Part shown: piece by piece, positions 52,970-61,912 of the stretch
How positions within the stretch are numbered: the stretch's first letter is position 1
Layout of the letters: each line of letters opens with the position of its first letter
Source of the DNA: Ancylobacter dichloromethanicus
GTDB lineage: Bacteria; Pseudomonadota; Alphaproteobacteria; Rhizobiales; Xanthobacteraceae
Assembly (NCBI RefSeq): GCF_018390645.1
Contig: NZ_JAHBGC010000054.1
Coordinates: forward strand, 1-64,000
Direction: 5' to 3'
Length of the DNA: 64,000 nucleotides
The notes under the pieces: model-generated
The model's database searches: none
Told to the model about the DNA's origin: nothing
Seen by the model: only the letters and a program-made list of their open reading frames with translations
Program-made: the position numbers and the translations under genes

Positions 52970-53626
52970 TTACGATTGGTGCGCTTGCCGCGCGCCGCGT
53001 CCGCGGCGGATCGAGGGTAACACCTGGGTCCGTCCGACGATCATCTCCGCCAGGGCTGTGACATTGAGTGGGAGATACGATCGAGCAGGAACCTCGGAGC
53101 GCGCAAATGTCGTCACCGCTTCGAACGGCGACATGGCCTTTGGCGGGCCAAATTCGATCATTTGCCCGGCCGAATAGCGAATGTTGAGGTCCAGAAAGAG
53201 GCCATCGATGGCAACGTGGTTTCGGCCATGTTCGGCGACGCGCGCGACCGGATAAGTCTTGGTTTTGGTGTCGAAATAAGCTTGGCGATAGATCGGCCGA
53301 AGATCATCCCGGAACTCGCGAAGACCTGCGACCACTGTGTCAGGAAGCGTCCCGTAAACACGCAACAAAAGGGCTACGGTCAGCTCCATCAATTCCTCGA
53401 AATCATAGGTTACGTGGCGATGACCTTCGGACTGTCCCTTGCCTTTTTCGAACGGAATTCCAAGTTTGCGCAGTGATTTTATATAATAGTTGAATGTCGA
53501 TGTGCTCACGCCATGGTGAAGCCCGAGTTCGGTCATCAACCAAATCGTCTGGCCATGCGTCAGCGCAATGCGGGGAATATCATCGGTTTCCACGCTGACC
53601 GGCACTCTCGATGCGGGCTTGCGCAT
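52970..53626 (-). CDS. MerR-like/HTH regulator at end of crcB operon
   Basis: A 218-residue protein. The N-terminal region (TIWLMTELGLHHGVSTSTFNYYIKSLRKLGIPF, then HVTYDFEELMELTVALLLRVYG) resembles a MerR-type winged helix with dimerisation helix. The C-terminal about 90 residues are unassigned. It ends the long riboswitch 16 operon, 26 nt after a DUF190 gene, and may add protein-based control to the island. Confidence 0.6.
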   Translation of the reverse strand: MRKPASRVPVSVETDDIPRIALTHGQTIWLMTELGLHHGVSTSTFNYYIKSLRKLGIPFEKGKGQSEGHRHVTYDFEELMELTVALLLRVYGTLPDTVVAGLREFRDDLRPIYRQAYFDTKTKTYPVARVAEHGRNHVAIDGLFLDLNIRYSAGQMIEFGPPKAMSPFEAVTTFARSEVPARSYLPLNVTALAEMIVGRTQVLPSIRRGRGARQAHQS

Positions 53627-53652
53627 TTCGGTTCTCGCTCAGCGACGCTGGC

Positions 53653-53997
53653 TTAGCTTCGCTTCAACGGCAGTGCCGTCGTGCCGTATCGCTTCGCGGG
53701 CCAGGACACGATGTGACCACCTGGAACAATATCATCCAGCAGAGCGATCGCAGCCTCCGCGACCTTCGGTTCATCGAAGAACTCGATGACCAATGGAAGA
53801 TCGACATTAAGGCGCAAGATGTCGTCTGCTCGGACCTCGCCATTCGCGCCGAAGCCAGCAATGCCGCGGAACACCGTGACGCCTTGTACGGCGTGCCGGT
53901 CCTGCAGAAGCGTGAGGATCTCTTGCATCAACGTTTTGCGTTTGCCGTGGTCGGCTTCGCTCAAGTAAATGCGCACCATCAGGATGTCGTTGGTCAT
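53653..53997 (-). CDS. DUF190 PII-like protein next to crcB
   Basis: A 114-residue canonical DUF190 protein (MVRIYLSEADHGKRKTLMQEIL, GVTVFRGIAGFG, DLPLVIEFFDEP). GGGAGG precedes the ATG, and the gene starts 12 nt after crcB, the arrangement most often seen for this family. A cytosolic sensor or regulator of the CrcB channel is the usual guess; its biochemistry is not established. Confidence 0.9.
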   Translation of the reverse strand: MTNDILMVRIYLSEADHGKRKTLMQEILTLLQDRHAVQGVTVFRGIAGFGANGEVRADDILRLNVDLPLVIEFFDEPKVAEAAIALLDDIVPGGHIVSWPAKRYGTTALPLKRS

Positions 53998-54009
53998 TGG
54001 GTCCTCCCG

Positions 54010-54384
54010 TTATAAATTTCTGGCGATGTAGGCTCCTCCGAATGCAGCGATGAAGCCAAGACCCACCGAGAGAACCATGTAGAGCGCGGCTTTCAGGGCC
54101 TCGCCGCCCTCGGCAAGCAGGAGCGTTTCCATTTCGAAAGTCGAAAACGTTGTGTAGCCACCGATAAACCCGGTGAGAATCCCGGTGCGTAGCGACGGCG
54201 CAAGGGTCAGCCGTTCAAGGGTCTCGACGAATAGAAACCCCATGATGAAGCTTCCCATGATGTTGATGCTCATCGTGGCGTAGGGAAAGTCGCGCCCATA
54301 GACAGCCTGGACAAGGTTTGTTTGTGCGAACCGCGCCCAGCAACCAAGGACGCCGAAGAACGCTATTGATCCGTAAGTCCACAT
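54010..54384 (-). CDS. crcB: Fluoride channel CrcB/FluC
   Basis: A 124-residue protein with four membrane helices. Signature motifs are NIMGSFIMGFL (about 41-51) and GGYTTFSTFEME (about 73-84), which form the F- permeation path and central Na site. It acts as a dual-topology homodimer that lets cytoplasmic F- leak out. It is encoded 22 nt after the hyfB-like gene in the same operon, driven by riboswitch 16 about 7.5 kb upstream, an unusual arrangement. Confidence 0.97.
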   Translation of the reverse strand: MWTYGSIAFFGVLGCWARFAQTNLVQAVYGRDFPYATMSINIMGSFIMGFLFVETLERLTLAPSLRTGILTGFIGGYTTFSTFEMETLLLAEGGEALKAALYMVLSVGLGFIAAFGGAYIARNL

Positions 54385-54406
54385 CGTACCGTCTCGTCTC
54401 CGTTGG

Positions 54407-56383
54407 TTAGGACAATGTCAGTCCGAGGACGAGCACAAGAAGCAGTCCGATCAGGCTGAGGTAGAAATTGAGATGCCCCGACTGGAGCAGTCGCAGCTTG
54501 CCGGCGACAGCGCGCACCGCTCGAACCGCTGGCTGAAACAGCCAAGGACCGAAGATCGGAGCAACATCGTGTTCGAAGACGAGCTTCGTCACAAAATACC
54601 CGCCGGCATCCGCGTCACGTTCGGTCTCGGCCGTTGGGCGATAGACGAAGCTATAGAACGTTCGCATCGCGTTCGAAAACGACAACGACGTTGTCGACGC
54701 CGTTGTTGGATCGGGCGAAAGTCCCCCATACCACACAGCGGTGCGTCGGATGGGCCGATGACGACTGACAAGTACGAGACCGATCGGGATGAGCGCCAGG
54801 AGTGGCATCACGATGATTAGAAGGCTCGGTGAGATAAAAGCGAATTTGGCCGTGAGCGGCACGAGCAAGAAGCCGTCATGCATCTGTGATGCTACAGCGA
54901 CGCCGACCTGCCGGAACGTGGCCATGTTCAAAGCCTGAAGCCACACAGGCATTCCCACACCGAGCGCCAGGACCGCCAAGCCGATAAGACCGACGGAGAT
55001 CGAATAGACACGGCTCACCGGCGCTGGCCGCCGCGCATCGCGGCCCAATACGCCGAGGCCTATCACCTTAACGAAGGTTGCGAACGCCACGGCGGCCGTC
55101 AGCGCAAGGCCAGCTCCCGCCAAAGCGAGCACCAGGCGACCGCCGAGAGTTGGCAGGTGGAAGCCTTGGAAGACTGTCTGGAAGACGAACCATTCGCTGA
55201 CGAAGCCAGCCGTGGGCGGCATTGCTGCGAGACTCATCGCCGCCAGCAGTGCGCCCACGCCGAACACCCAATGGCTGCCGGCGCCGCTATAGGCAATGTG
55301 ATAGTTCCCGTTGGCGCTCCGCAGTCCGTCTGCTGCGAGAAAGAGTGCTCCCTTGGCGAGGGCGTGGCCGGCGAGATGTAGAAGCGCCACCGTCCAAGCA
55401 AGACCGGCAAGGTCTTTGAGATCGTAGCTGCGGAACAGCATTGCTGCACCGAGGGCACCAACGGCGATCGACGCGTTCTCGGCCGACGAGAAACTAAGAA
55501 GACAGCGCCAGTCATCCTGCTGGAATGCGTAAAGGATCGTGAGGATCGCGCTGAACGTCGCCACCACGATCACGATCACCGATAGCACTGGGAATGCGTC
55601 GCCTGATGTGGCCGGCAGCCAATGCATCAGGGCGCGCGACAAGGCGAAGAATGCAGCGTTCAAGACGACCCCTGACATGATCGCGCCGGTCGCGCCGCTT
55701 GCGGAACCATAGGCTCCGGGAAACCACTCGTAGAACGGCAGCAACCCAAGTTTGGCTCCAAAGCCGATAAGAAGGAGCAGGCCGAGACCGATTTGGACCG
55801 GGTGGGAAAGCGTGGCCGAGCCGCTGTCGAACTGGGCGAAATCCAAAGCTGACGCGTGAAACCCGAGGATGGCAATCGCGAGCACAAGGGCGACCGCGCC
55901 TACTTCCAAAAGGGCGAGCATAAAGAGAACCGTCCGTCCGCGCGCCGGTTCGAGATTCTCCGAGAGGATCATTACAGCGCCACCGAGACTCATCGCCTCC
56001 CAGGCGATCAGCAGCCCGGCGCCGTTTTGCAGCCCAAAAACCCCAAGGGCGCCGAGAAGGCTCGTCGAAGCGCCAAGCAGCCAACCACGCATCCCATCAC
56101 GGGACGGCGACGCGAGCGCGCAAGCAAAACCCGCAGGCACCAGGCCAAACCCCATCAGCCATAGCCCCTCAGCATCAACACGGAAGGTGATGCTTTCGCC
56201 CACGAGCTGAGACGGAAGAATGATCGCGTGGCTGGGCTCTGGCAGGATTATGATCGCCGCCACTGCGCCGGCAATAGCGCCGGCGGCCAAAGCAATGCGG
56301 GCGAGCACCAATGCGCCGCCCAGTCCGACGATTGCGGCGACGACCCAGAGAATCGCGGCGAACAAAAGAAGTTGGCTAGCCAC
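54407..56383 (-). CDS. hyfB: HyfB-like proton-translocating subunit
   Basis: A 658-residue NuoL/HyfB-type antiporter subunit with about 14-16 helices. Key features are LLIAWEAMSLGGA (TM5 Glu), GFGAKLGLLPFYEWFPGAY (TM7 Lys) and HLAGHALAKGALFLAADG (TM8 His/Lys). It moves protons across the inner membrane as part of group 4 hydrogenase-like complexes. The GTG start overlaps the end of the upstream subunit and follows GGAGGG. Confidence 0.9.
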   Translation of the reverse strand: MASQLLLFAAILWVVAAIVGLGGALVLARIALAAGAIAGAVAAIIILPEPSHAIILPSQLVGESITFRVDAEGLWLMGFGLVPAGFACALASPSRDGMRGWLLGASTSLLGALGVFGLQNGAGLLIAWEAMSLGGAVMILSENLEPARGRTVLFMLALLEVGAVALVLAIAILGFHASALDFAQFDSGSATLSHPVQIGLGLLLLIGFGAKLGLLPFYEWFPGAYGSASGATGAIMSGVVLNAAFFALSRALMHWLPATSGDAFPVLSVIVIVVATFSAILTILYAFQQDDWRCLLSFSSAENASIAVGALGAAMLFRSYDLKDLAGLAWTVALLHLAGHALAKGALFLAADGLRSANGNYHIAYSGAGSHWVFGVGALLAAMSLAAMPPTAGFVSEWFVFQTVFQGFHLPTLGGRLVLALAGAGLALTAAVAFATFVKVIGLGVLGRDARRPAPVSRVYSISVGLIGLAVLALGVGMPVWLQALNMATFRQVGVAVASQMHDGFLLVPLTAKFAFISPSLLIIVMPLLALIPIGLVLVSRHRPIRRTAVWYGGLSPDPTTASTTSLSFSNAMRTFYSFVYRPTAETERDADAGGYFVTKLVFEHDVAPIFGPWLFQPAVRAVRAVAGKLRLLQSGHLNFYLSLIGLLLVLVLGLTLS

Positions 56384-57164
56384 CGATCTGCCCTCCTTTG
56401 ACGCGTTGCGGGGCTCGATCAAGAAACATCAGAAGGGCTTCCATAATTGCCGCGGGATTTGGCGGACAACCGGGAAGATAGAGATCGACTGGAAGGATCC
56501 CTTCGAGACCGTGGCCACAAGCATAATTGCCGCCGGCAATTCCTCCCGACACGGCGCAGGTGCCAACCGCCATGACCCATCGCGGTTCAGGCATCGCGTC
56601 GTAAGCCGCCTTTAACGGCTCGTACATTGCGCTCGTGACCGGGCCAGTCACCAGCAGCAGATCGGCAAAGCGTGGCGAGGGGGTGAAGAAAATCCCCAGC
56701 CGATGCAGGTTGTAATAGGGATTGTTGAGTGCCTGTAGCTCGGATTCACACCCATTGCAGGAGCCGGCATCGACGTGGCGAATGTGCAGACTGCGCCGAA
56801 ACGGGCGGCGGTCTGCATGTGACGCAACAGGATTCCGTGCTCCGCTGTCTGACCACACCAAATCTGTTCGGTCGCGCACGCCGAATGCCCAATCGGCCGA
56901 CGACTCCATGGCGCCCGTCGGGCAGACCTCGGTGCATAATTGGCAAACGATACAGCGGCCGTAGTCGACCGCCAAGGCGCCCTCTCGCGCTTCGATCGCC
57001 TGGGTCGGGCACACGGCTGCACATTCTTCGCACCCCTCTTGGCACGCATCCGGGTTGTAGCGCGGCATGCCGAGCACGCCATCCTGACCATCCTTCCCGG
57101 CTTCCCTTGGCCAGGACGTCGTGGCCTTTCCGCTCGCCAATCCAAACAGTGTCCAGAGGGCCAT
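56376..57164 (-). CDS. Fused ferredoxin-like and NuoB/HyfI-like subunit
   Basis: A 262-residue fusion. Residues about 33-90 carry two 4Fe-4S motifs (EGCEECAAVCP and CIVCQLCTEVCP), as in HyfH/HycF. Residues about 125-250 form the NuoB/HyfI domain with CNGCESEL, GTCAVSGG and PGCPPNP ligating a further cluster. In most hydrogenase-4-like complexes these are separate genes, so the fusion is unusual. It hands electrons to or from the large subunit. The start follows AGGAG, 9 nt after the large-subunit stop. Confidence 0.9.
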   Translation of the reverse strand: MALWTLFGLASGKATTSWPREAGKDGQDGVLGMPRYNPDACQEGCEECAAVCPTQAIEAREGALAVDYGRCIVCQLCTEVCPTGAMESSADWAFGVRDRTDLVWSDSGARNPVASHADRRPFRRSLHIRHVDAGSCNGCESELQALNNPYYNLHRLGIFFTPSPRFADLLLVTGPVTSAMYEPLKAAYDAMPEPRWVMAVGTCAVSGGIAGGNYACGHGLEGILPVDLYLPGCPPNPAAIMEALLMFLDRAPQRVKGGQIGG

Positions 57165-57173
57165 CGACAGCTC

Positions 57174-58643
57174 CTATCGGTCGCAACCGGCCATGGTGAG
57201 ACCGAAGCTTGCCTCGTTGATCGCGTAATCCATCATGTTGGTGTCGTGCACGGTGAACGGGAACGCGCGCCAATTGGAGAACGAGGGTGATTTGATTTTG
57301 ACGCGCGCGAGCCGGCCATCTGCTCCGACATGCACCGCATAAAACAGCGAGCCGCGCGGTCCTTCGGCCCAACCAAGCCCTTCCGAAAGCGGCGGCGGCA
57401 CGCAATCGGCATGAATTGGTCCGGACTCGAGCAACAAGAGAATCCGTTGACATAAGACAAACGCCGCCTCGACCTCAGCGATGCGGACACGTTCGCGCGC
57501 ATATGCATCGCCGTCTTTAAGCGTCGGCACCGTTAGTGGAAGATCGGCATACAGCGCGTAGGGATGGTCGCGCCGGAGATCACGATCGAGCCCGGAGGCT
57601 CTTTCGATCGGTCCGGTCGCACCCTGATCAAACGCGATTTTCTCGGGAAGAAGACCGGTCGTCATGAGGCGATCGAGATGGCTTTCCGAGTTTTCAAGCC
57701 GATTCACGTATGCGACGAATTCTTCCCTGAGGTTTTCAAGCGCATCACCGAGCCATCTGCCGGGATCAAGGTCGCGCCGCAGGCCTCCCGGCGCGAGCAC
57801 ATTGCGCAGAAAGCGGCTTCCGGTGAGCCGCGCATTCAGTTGTTTTGCAGTCTCCTCCAGCAGTTTGCCTTGCGCCTCGCCGACCTTCAGCGTCGTCGTG
57901 TGGCAAAGATGTCCGAGGTAATGCAAGTGATTGTACAATCGCTCGAGCTCGGCGAGCAGCACTCGAAGCGCCTTGGCCCGGACCGGCACTTCGCAACCAG
58001 CGGCGGCCTCGATAGCCCCACAATACGCCAAGGCATGCCCGAGCGACCCAACGGCTGACACCCGCTCGGCGACGACGGTGGCGCGGCGAGGATCCGCCCC
58101 TTCGAAGCACATTTCCATGCCGCGGTGCTTGAAGAAGAGTCGCGGTTGGTAGTGGATGATATGTTCGCCGACATAGAAGAACGTAAACTCCGCCGATTCG
58201 AGCACATCGGCTCGAACCGGACCGAAGGGCAATTGCTGGACATCCGAAGCGTCGATATCCGGAAGATGTGGACGGCCGTTGCTTGGCGGATGGGAGCCAT
58301 CACCGGAACCGTTAATGTGCGTGCTATCGTTGGGTCGAAGGATCAGTGGATAGGGCTCAGGATGCCCAGTGAATTGCACGCCCTGCAAATCCATCATCTC
58401 GCGCTCATACCAGCTGAGCAACGGGAGTGTTGGGGCGAGGCTCGGGAGCTCGCGCGCATCCGAGACGATCCAAATCTCGAAATCGGCCTGTTTGGAATTC
58501 GAAGTCACATAGCGGACCTCCGGCTCACGCCCTGTCGGTGACCATGCGTAGGCGAACTGCATCCGGCCGCCCGACGTCTGGAGCATTTTGGCGGCTTCCT
58601 GAAGCTGCTCATGGGTCAGACGTTTGATTTGTGCACCAATCAT
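57174..58643 (-). CDS. hyfG: HyfG/HycE-like large subunit lacking Ni ligands
   Basis: A 489-residue protein with a NuoC-like part (about 1-125, with SWYEREMMDLQGVQFTGHP) and a NuoD/HycE-like part (about 150-489, with HIIHYQPRLFFKHRG and ELERLYNHLHYLGHL). The N-terminal CxxC that binds Ni in hydrogenases is replaced by VGSLGHALAYC, and the C-terminal DPCxxC by ASFGLTMAGC. So no NiFe site can form: this is a hydrogenase-related or complex I-like (Ehr-type) module, not a hydrogenase. The start overlaps the hyfF-like stop (ATGA). Confidence 0.88.
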   Translation of the reverse strand: MIGAQIKRLTHEQLQEAAKMLQTSGGRMQFAYAWSPTGREPEVRYVTSNSKQADFEIWIVSDARELPSLAPTLPLLSWYEREMMDLQGVQFTGHPEPYPLILRPNDSTHINGSGDGSHPPSNGRPHLPDIDASDVQQLPFGPVRADVLESAEFTFFYVGEHIIHYQPRLFFKHRGMEMCFEGADPRRATVVAERVSAVGSLGHALAYCGAIEAAAGCEVPVRAKALRVLLAELERLYNHLHYLGHLCHTTTLKVGEAQGKLLEETAKQLNARLTGSRFLRNVLAPGGLRRDLDPGRWLGDALENLREEFVAYVNRLENSESHLDRLMTTGLLPEKIAFDQGATGPIERASGLDRDLRRDHPYALYADLPLTVPTLKDGDAYARERVRIAEVEAAFVLCQRILLLLESGPIHADCVPPPLSEGLGWAEGPRGSLFYAVHVGADGRLARVKIKSPSFSNWRAFPFTVHDTNMMDYAINEASFGLTMAGCDR

Positions 58644-60127
58644 CGCAGCGCCTCCGTCGGAGCCGCCGCATCGAGTGCGTGAGCGATTGTCTGAAAGTGC
58701 TCCCAAAGAGCATTCGGCCACCAGAGCCCCATCACGAAGAGCGGCACGAGTGCGAGCCACATCGGTAGCAGGCACCATGCGCTGACCGGAACGATCTTTT
58801 GATCGGCGATTTCGCCATTCTCAATGTACATCGTACGGAAATGGTTGAGGAATCCCACGAAGATTACGACAAGAAGTACGGCCATCAACGCAATCAGGAA
58901 ATATTGCTCGCTCGCCAAGCCGGCGCGGATGATCGTCAACTCGCTGAGAAACAGGGCGAACGGAGGAGCGCCGGTGATCGCGACAGCGCCGGCGAGCCAC
59001 AAGCCACCGAGTACCGGGAGGCGGCTCATGACGTGACGAATGCTCGGGATACGCTTTGTGTCATAGGCTCGCATGACACTGCCGGCGCCGAAGAACATGG
59101 CGGATTTGTTCAGCGAGTGGTTGAGCATGTGATAGAGCGCGCCGGCTATTCCCAGCGGGCCGCCGAACCCGAAGCCCAATGCAATGACGCCCATGTGCTC
59201 GATGCTGGAATAAGCCATCAGACGTTTGACGCCCTTTTGGCGGACGATGAAAAGTGCCGCGATGAAAAGTGAAAACGCACCGAGCGCCAGAAGCGTGCCG
59301 CGGGCGAGATGACTGATGCCGGCGGCATCGGCAACGACGAGATAGCGCACGATGCCGACCATCGCGGTGTTGAGCAGTGCGCCGGAGAGCAAGGCCGAGA
59401 CCGGAGCGGGGCCTTCGCTATGGGCATCCGGCAGCCAGGTATGCATGGGCGCCAAACCGACCTTGGTGCCGTAGCCGATAAGGACCAGCAAGAAAGACAA
59501 TGACACGAGCGATGGATTGAGCTTGGGAGCGGCCTGTTGAAGTGTGTCCCAGGTCATGTCGTACGTTGGCCCGAGAACGAAGGTGCCACTCCAATAGAAC
59601 AGGACAGTGCCAAGAAGCGCGAGGCTAATTCCGGCCGAGACAACGATGATGTATTTCCACGCCGCTTCGATGCTCGCCGCTTCGCGTTCGAAGGCGACCA
59701 GGAAGGTGCTGATCAGGGTCGTGAGCTCGATCGCGATCCAGTAAAGACCGGCGTTGTTCATCATCGGACCGACGAGGGTGCTCAGGCCGAAACCAGCGAA
59801 TAGGGCGTAGAATCGATGAAGCCGATCCTCTTCGCCGAGCAAGCGCATGTATCCAACGGCGTAGATTGAGGCGAGAAAATAAACAATTGCGGCGCACAGG
59901 ATCGTCCACGAGCCGAGGCCGTCGATGATGACGTAATCGCCCCAGAACGTAAGTTTTGCGTCGCCTCGAAGAAACACGATCGCAACGATCGACAGCAACG
60001 AAATCGCGCTCGCAACGAGATTTAGCGCTTCCGCAACCCGCGGATGACGTATGAGCAGAATCAACACGATGGCGACTGCCGGCGCCACTGTTAGAACGAG
60101 GGTTAGGAGGCCAATGGTGCTCATCAT
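58640..60127 (-). CDS. hyfF: HyfF-like proton-translocating subunit
   Basis: A 495-residue NuoL/M/N-family membrane subunit with about 14 helices: YWIAIELTTLIST (TM5 Glu), GYGTKVGLAPMHTWLPDAHSE (TM7 Lys) and HMLNHSLNKSAMFFGAG (TM8). It is the second antiporter-like subunit of the complex. It overlaps the genes on both sides by 4 nt. Confidence 0.92.
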   Translation of the reverse strand: MMSTIGLLTLVLTVAPAVAIVLILLIRHPRVAEALNLVASAISLLSIVAIVFLRGDAKLTFWGDYVIIDGLGSWTILCAAIVYFLASIYAVGYMRLLGEEDRLHRFYALFAGFGLSTLVGPMMNNAGLYWIAIELTTLISTFLVAFEREAASIEAAWKYIIVVSAGISLALLGTVLFYWSGTFVLGPTYDMTWDTLQQAAPKLNPSLVSLSFLLVLIGYGTKVGLAPMHTWLPDAHSEGPAPVSALLSGALLNTAMVGIVRYLVVADAAGISHLARGTLLALGAFSLFIAALFIVRQKGVKRLMAYSSIEHMGVIALGFGFGGPLGIAGALYHMLNHSLNKSAMFFGAGSVMRAYDTKRIPSIRHVMSRLPVLGGLWLAGAVAITGAPPFALFLSELTIIRAGLASEQYFLIALMAVLLVVIFVGFLNHFRTMYIENGEIADQKIVPVSAWCLLPMWLALVPLFVMGLWWPNALWEHFQTIAHALDAAAPTEALR

Positions 60128-60804
60128 CCCACCAGACGTTTGAGCTGCAGCGAGCTGGTGGTCCCAACGAGGCTCAACAGATATTGGACGAGGACGCCAA
60201 AACAGGCGACCACGATCAAGAGATCGAACAAGATCACGATTTCGATCAGCAGAGGCATCCCCGGCACGAGGATCTGTGCGCCGAGAAACACGCCATTCTC
60301 CAGAACGAGCAAGCCGAGTATCTGACTGATCGCTTCGTGACGGACCGAGAGCATGAGAAAGCCGATCAGCTTCATCGACAGCATGACCGTCAGCGCGAGG
60401 ACGACGATCGTTCCGGCAAGGTTGAGCGCAGCACCGATTCTGTAAGAGACAGCGAGTGCGAAGATGACCGCGAAGGCGCCTATGACCAGGCTCGAGCTCG
60501 CCTGCAGAATAACATGCACCTCACGATGCACCTCTAGGCGACGGATAATGCGAAGGATCAGATAGGGCAGAAGAAGCCCCCGAAACGCCGCGGTCAGAAT
60601 GGCGACGATGTAGAGCTCTGCGTAGTTTCCGTAGTAGCCGACCGCGCCGGACAGAATGGCGATCAGCCAGGACTGTGCCGCAAAAGCGTATAGATAGTGC
60701 CGAAGCCAGCGTGACCCCAGCATTACGAATGACAGCAGAAGGCTGCCGATCGCAAGGAGGCTGAAGAGAGAGGCGGGGAGGGGATCGAGGTGTGCCGCAA
60801 GCAT
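60124..60804 (-). CDS. hyfE: HyfE-like membrane subunit (NuoK-related)
   Basis: A 226-residue protein with about seven helices, resembling HyfE of hydrogenase-4 (RGLLLPYLILRIIRRL, HEAISQILGLLVLENGVFL with a conserved Glu). It corresponds to the NuoK part of complex I. It starts 4 nt after the hyfC-like gene. Confidence 0.88.
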   Translation of the reverse strand: MLAAHLDPLPASLFSLLAIGSLLLSFVMLGSRWLRHYLYAFAAQSWLIAILSGAVGYYGNYAELYIVAILTAAFRGLLLPYLILRIIRRLEVHREVHVILQASSSLVIGAFAVIFALAVSYRIGAALNLAGTIVVLALTVMLSMKLIGFLMLSVRHEAISQILGLLVLENGVFLGAQILVPGMPLLIEIVILFDLLIVVACFGVLVQYLLSLVGTTSSLQLKRLVG

Positions 60805-60808
60805 TGGA

Positions 60809-61756
60809 CTAACTCAGCTGCGTGCCGACGATCGCCAGGATCGCAAGCAGAAATGATGCGGCCAGGGGCTCTTGGTATCGGTAAAAGCGGAGACGGGATT
60901 GAGCCGTCTCGACGAGAACCACGACGCATGCCACGACGAGAAACTTAAGGGCGAGGGTGCCGATCGATCCAAGAACGCCAAGCGCGGCACCTTGATAGGA
61001 GAGGCCCCAAGGGAACAGCAGTACGTTGCAGAAGATCGTGTAAAGGATGAATTGCTTCATCATCGATGCCCATCGGAGGATTGCGAGCATCGGCCCCGAA
61101 TATTCGAGGATGCGAGCCTCTTCGATCATGTAGACTTCGATGTGCGTGCTTGAATGGATCGGAAGACGATCCGTTTCGACCAAAATCAGCACGAAAAACG
61201 CCGCCACCAGAAAGAGATGAGTCGGGCCCCAGTAGATCCATGGCTGAGCTACCAGAAGATGATTGACCACGAACGGCAGCATCGCCTTGGCGAGCAACGT
61301 GATCCCCACGAATACGAGGATCAGCGTGGGTTCGGCCAGAATGGCGACCATGACCGCGCGACTGGAGCCGATCCCGCCGTAAGCGCTACGGGTGTCGAGG
61401 CCGGCGAGCGTGATCATGAACGAGCCCAATGTGAGAATGAGCCCGCCGCCGAGAATATCGCCCATGTCCGAGAGCGGCAGCGGGAAATTCGTCAATACCG
61501 GGATGAGGATTGGCACCGTGAGCGTGGTGGTGAAGGCCACAATCGGAGCCGCCCAATAGAGCCAGGAAGCTGTTTCGGGCACCACGATCTGCTTGTGGAA
61601 CAGCTTCCAAAGATCACGATAAGGTTGAAAGATTCCTGGGCCTTGGCTGCGTTGAACACGTTCCTCAAATTGTAAGATCACGCCCTGCAGTAGCGGCGCG
61701 AGCAGAAGGGTGACGAGGACCTGCGCGATCTGAAGCAGAATGTCGCGGACCGTCAT
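60809..61756 (-). CDS. hyfC: HyfC/HycD-like membrane subunit (NuoH-related)
   Basis: A 315-residue protein with about eight helices and NuoH-type features: QGPGIFQPYRDLWKLFHK (about 38-55), AEPTLILVF, ETDRLPIHSSTH and EYSGPMLAILRW. It anchors the soluble arm to the membrane. It is the first full gene of the riboswitch 16 operon, and its ATG overlaps the stop of a 39-codon frame that begins inside the aptamer. Confidence 0.92.
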   Translation of the reverse strand: MTVRDILLQIAQVLVTLLLAPLLQGVILQFEERVQRSQGPGIFQPYRDLWKLFHKQIVVPETASWLYWAAPIVAFTTTLTVPILIPVLTNFPLPLSDMGDILGGGLILTLGSFMITLAGLDTRSAYGGIGSSRAVMVAILAEPTLILVFVGITLLAKAMLPFVVNHLLVAQPWIYWGPTHLFLVAAFFVLILVETDRLPIHSSTHIEVYMIEEARILEYSGPMLAILRWASMMKQFILYTIFCNVLLFPWGLSYQGAALGVLGSIGTLALKFLVVACVVVLVETAQSRLRFYRYQEPLAASFLLAILAIVGTQLS

Positions 61757-61875
61757 CAGCGGCCTCCCTCACCGGGATCAGCCACTGGCAGATCAATCGA
61801 CCGAATACCTGCTTGGGGGGACCGCGTAATCAAGACATGCTGCTCCGTCTGCCAAATCGGCTCGACAGGAGTCAT
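61756..61875 (-). CDS. 39-codon frame from aptamer AUG to hyfC
   Basis: The frame starts at the ATG within the conserved GATGACTCCT of riboswitch 16, encodes MTPVEPIWQTEQHVLITRSP and onward, and ends at TGA overlapping the hyfC ATG (TGATG). An in-frame TTG after CGGAG could start a 25-residue version. The composition looks natural, and coupling to hyfC is exact. It may instead be a by-product of the aptamer sequence. Confidence 0.35.
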   Translation of the reverse strand: MTPVEPIWQTEQHVLITRSPQAGIRSIDLPVADPGEGGR

Positions 61876-61912
61876 CAGCCCTGAGGGCGGTTAAAAGGCG
61901 AACTCCATCGCC
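61866..61912 (-). promoter_or_regulatory. Fluoride riboswitch 16 (hyf-crcB operon)
   Basis: Minus-strand aptamer from GGCGATGGAGTTCGCC through TTAACCGCC to GGCTGATGACTCCTG. -35 TTGACA (61945-61950) is perfect; the -10 at 17-nt spacing, CAGCCT, is weak. It governs hyfC, E, F, G, the fused subunit, hyfB, crcB, DUF190 and the HTH gene. Confidence 0.95.

Noticed and set aside
54407-61756. A functional NiFe formate hydrogenlyase
   Set aside because: The large subunit lacks both Ni-binding cysteine pairs, and no formate dehydrogenase or maturation genes are present in the window.
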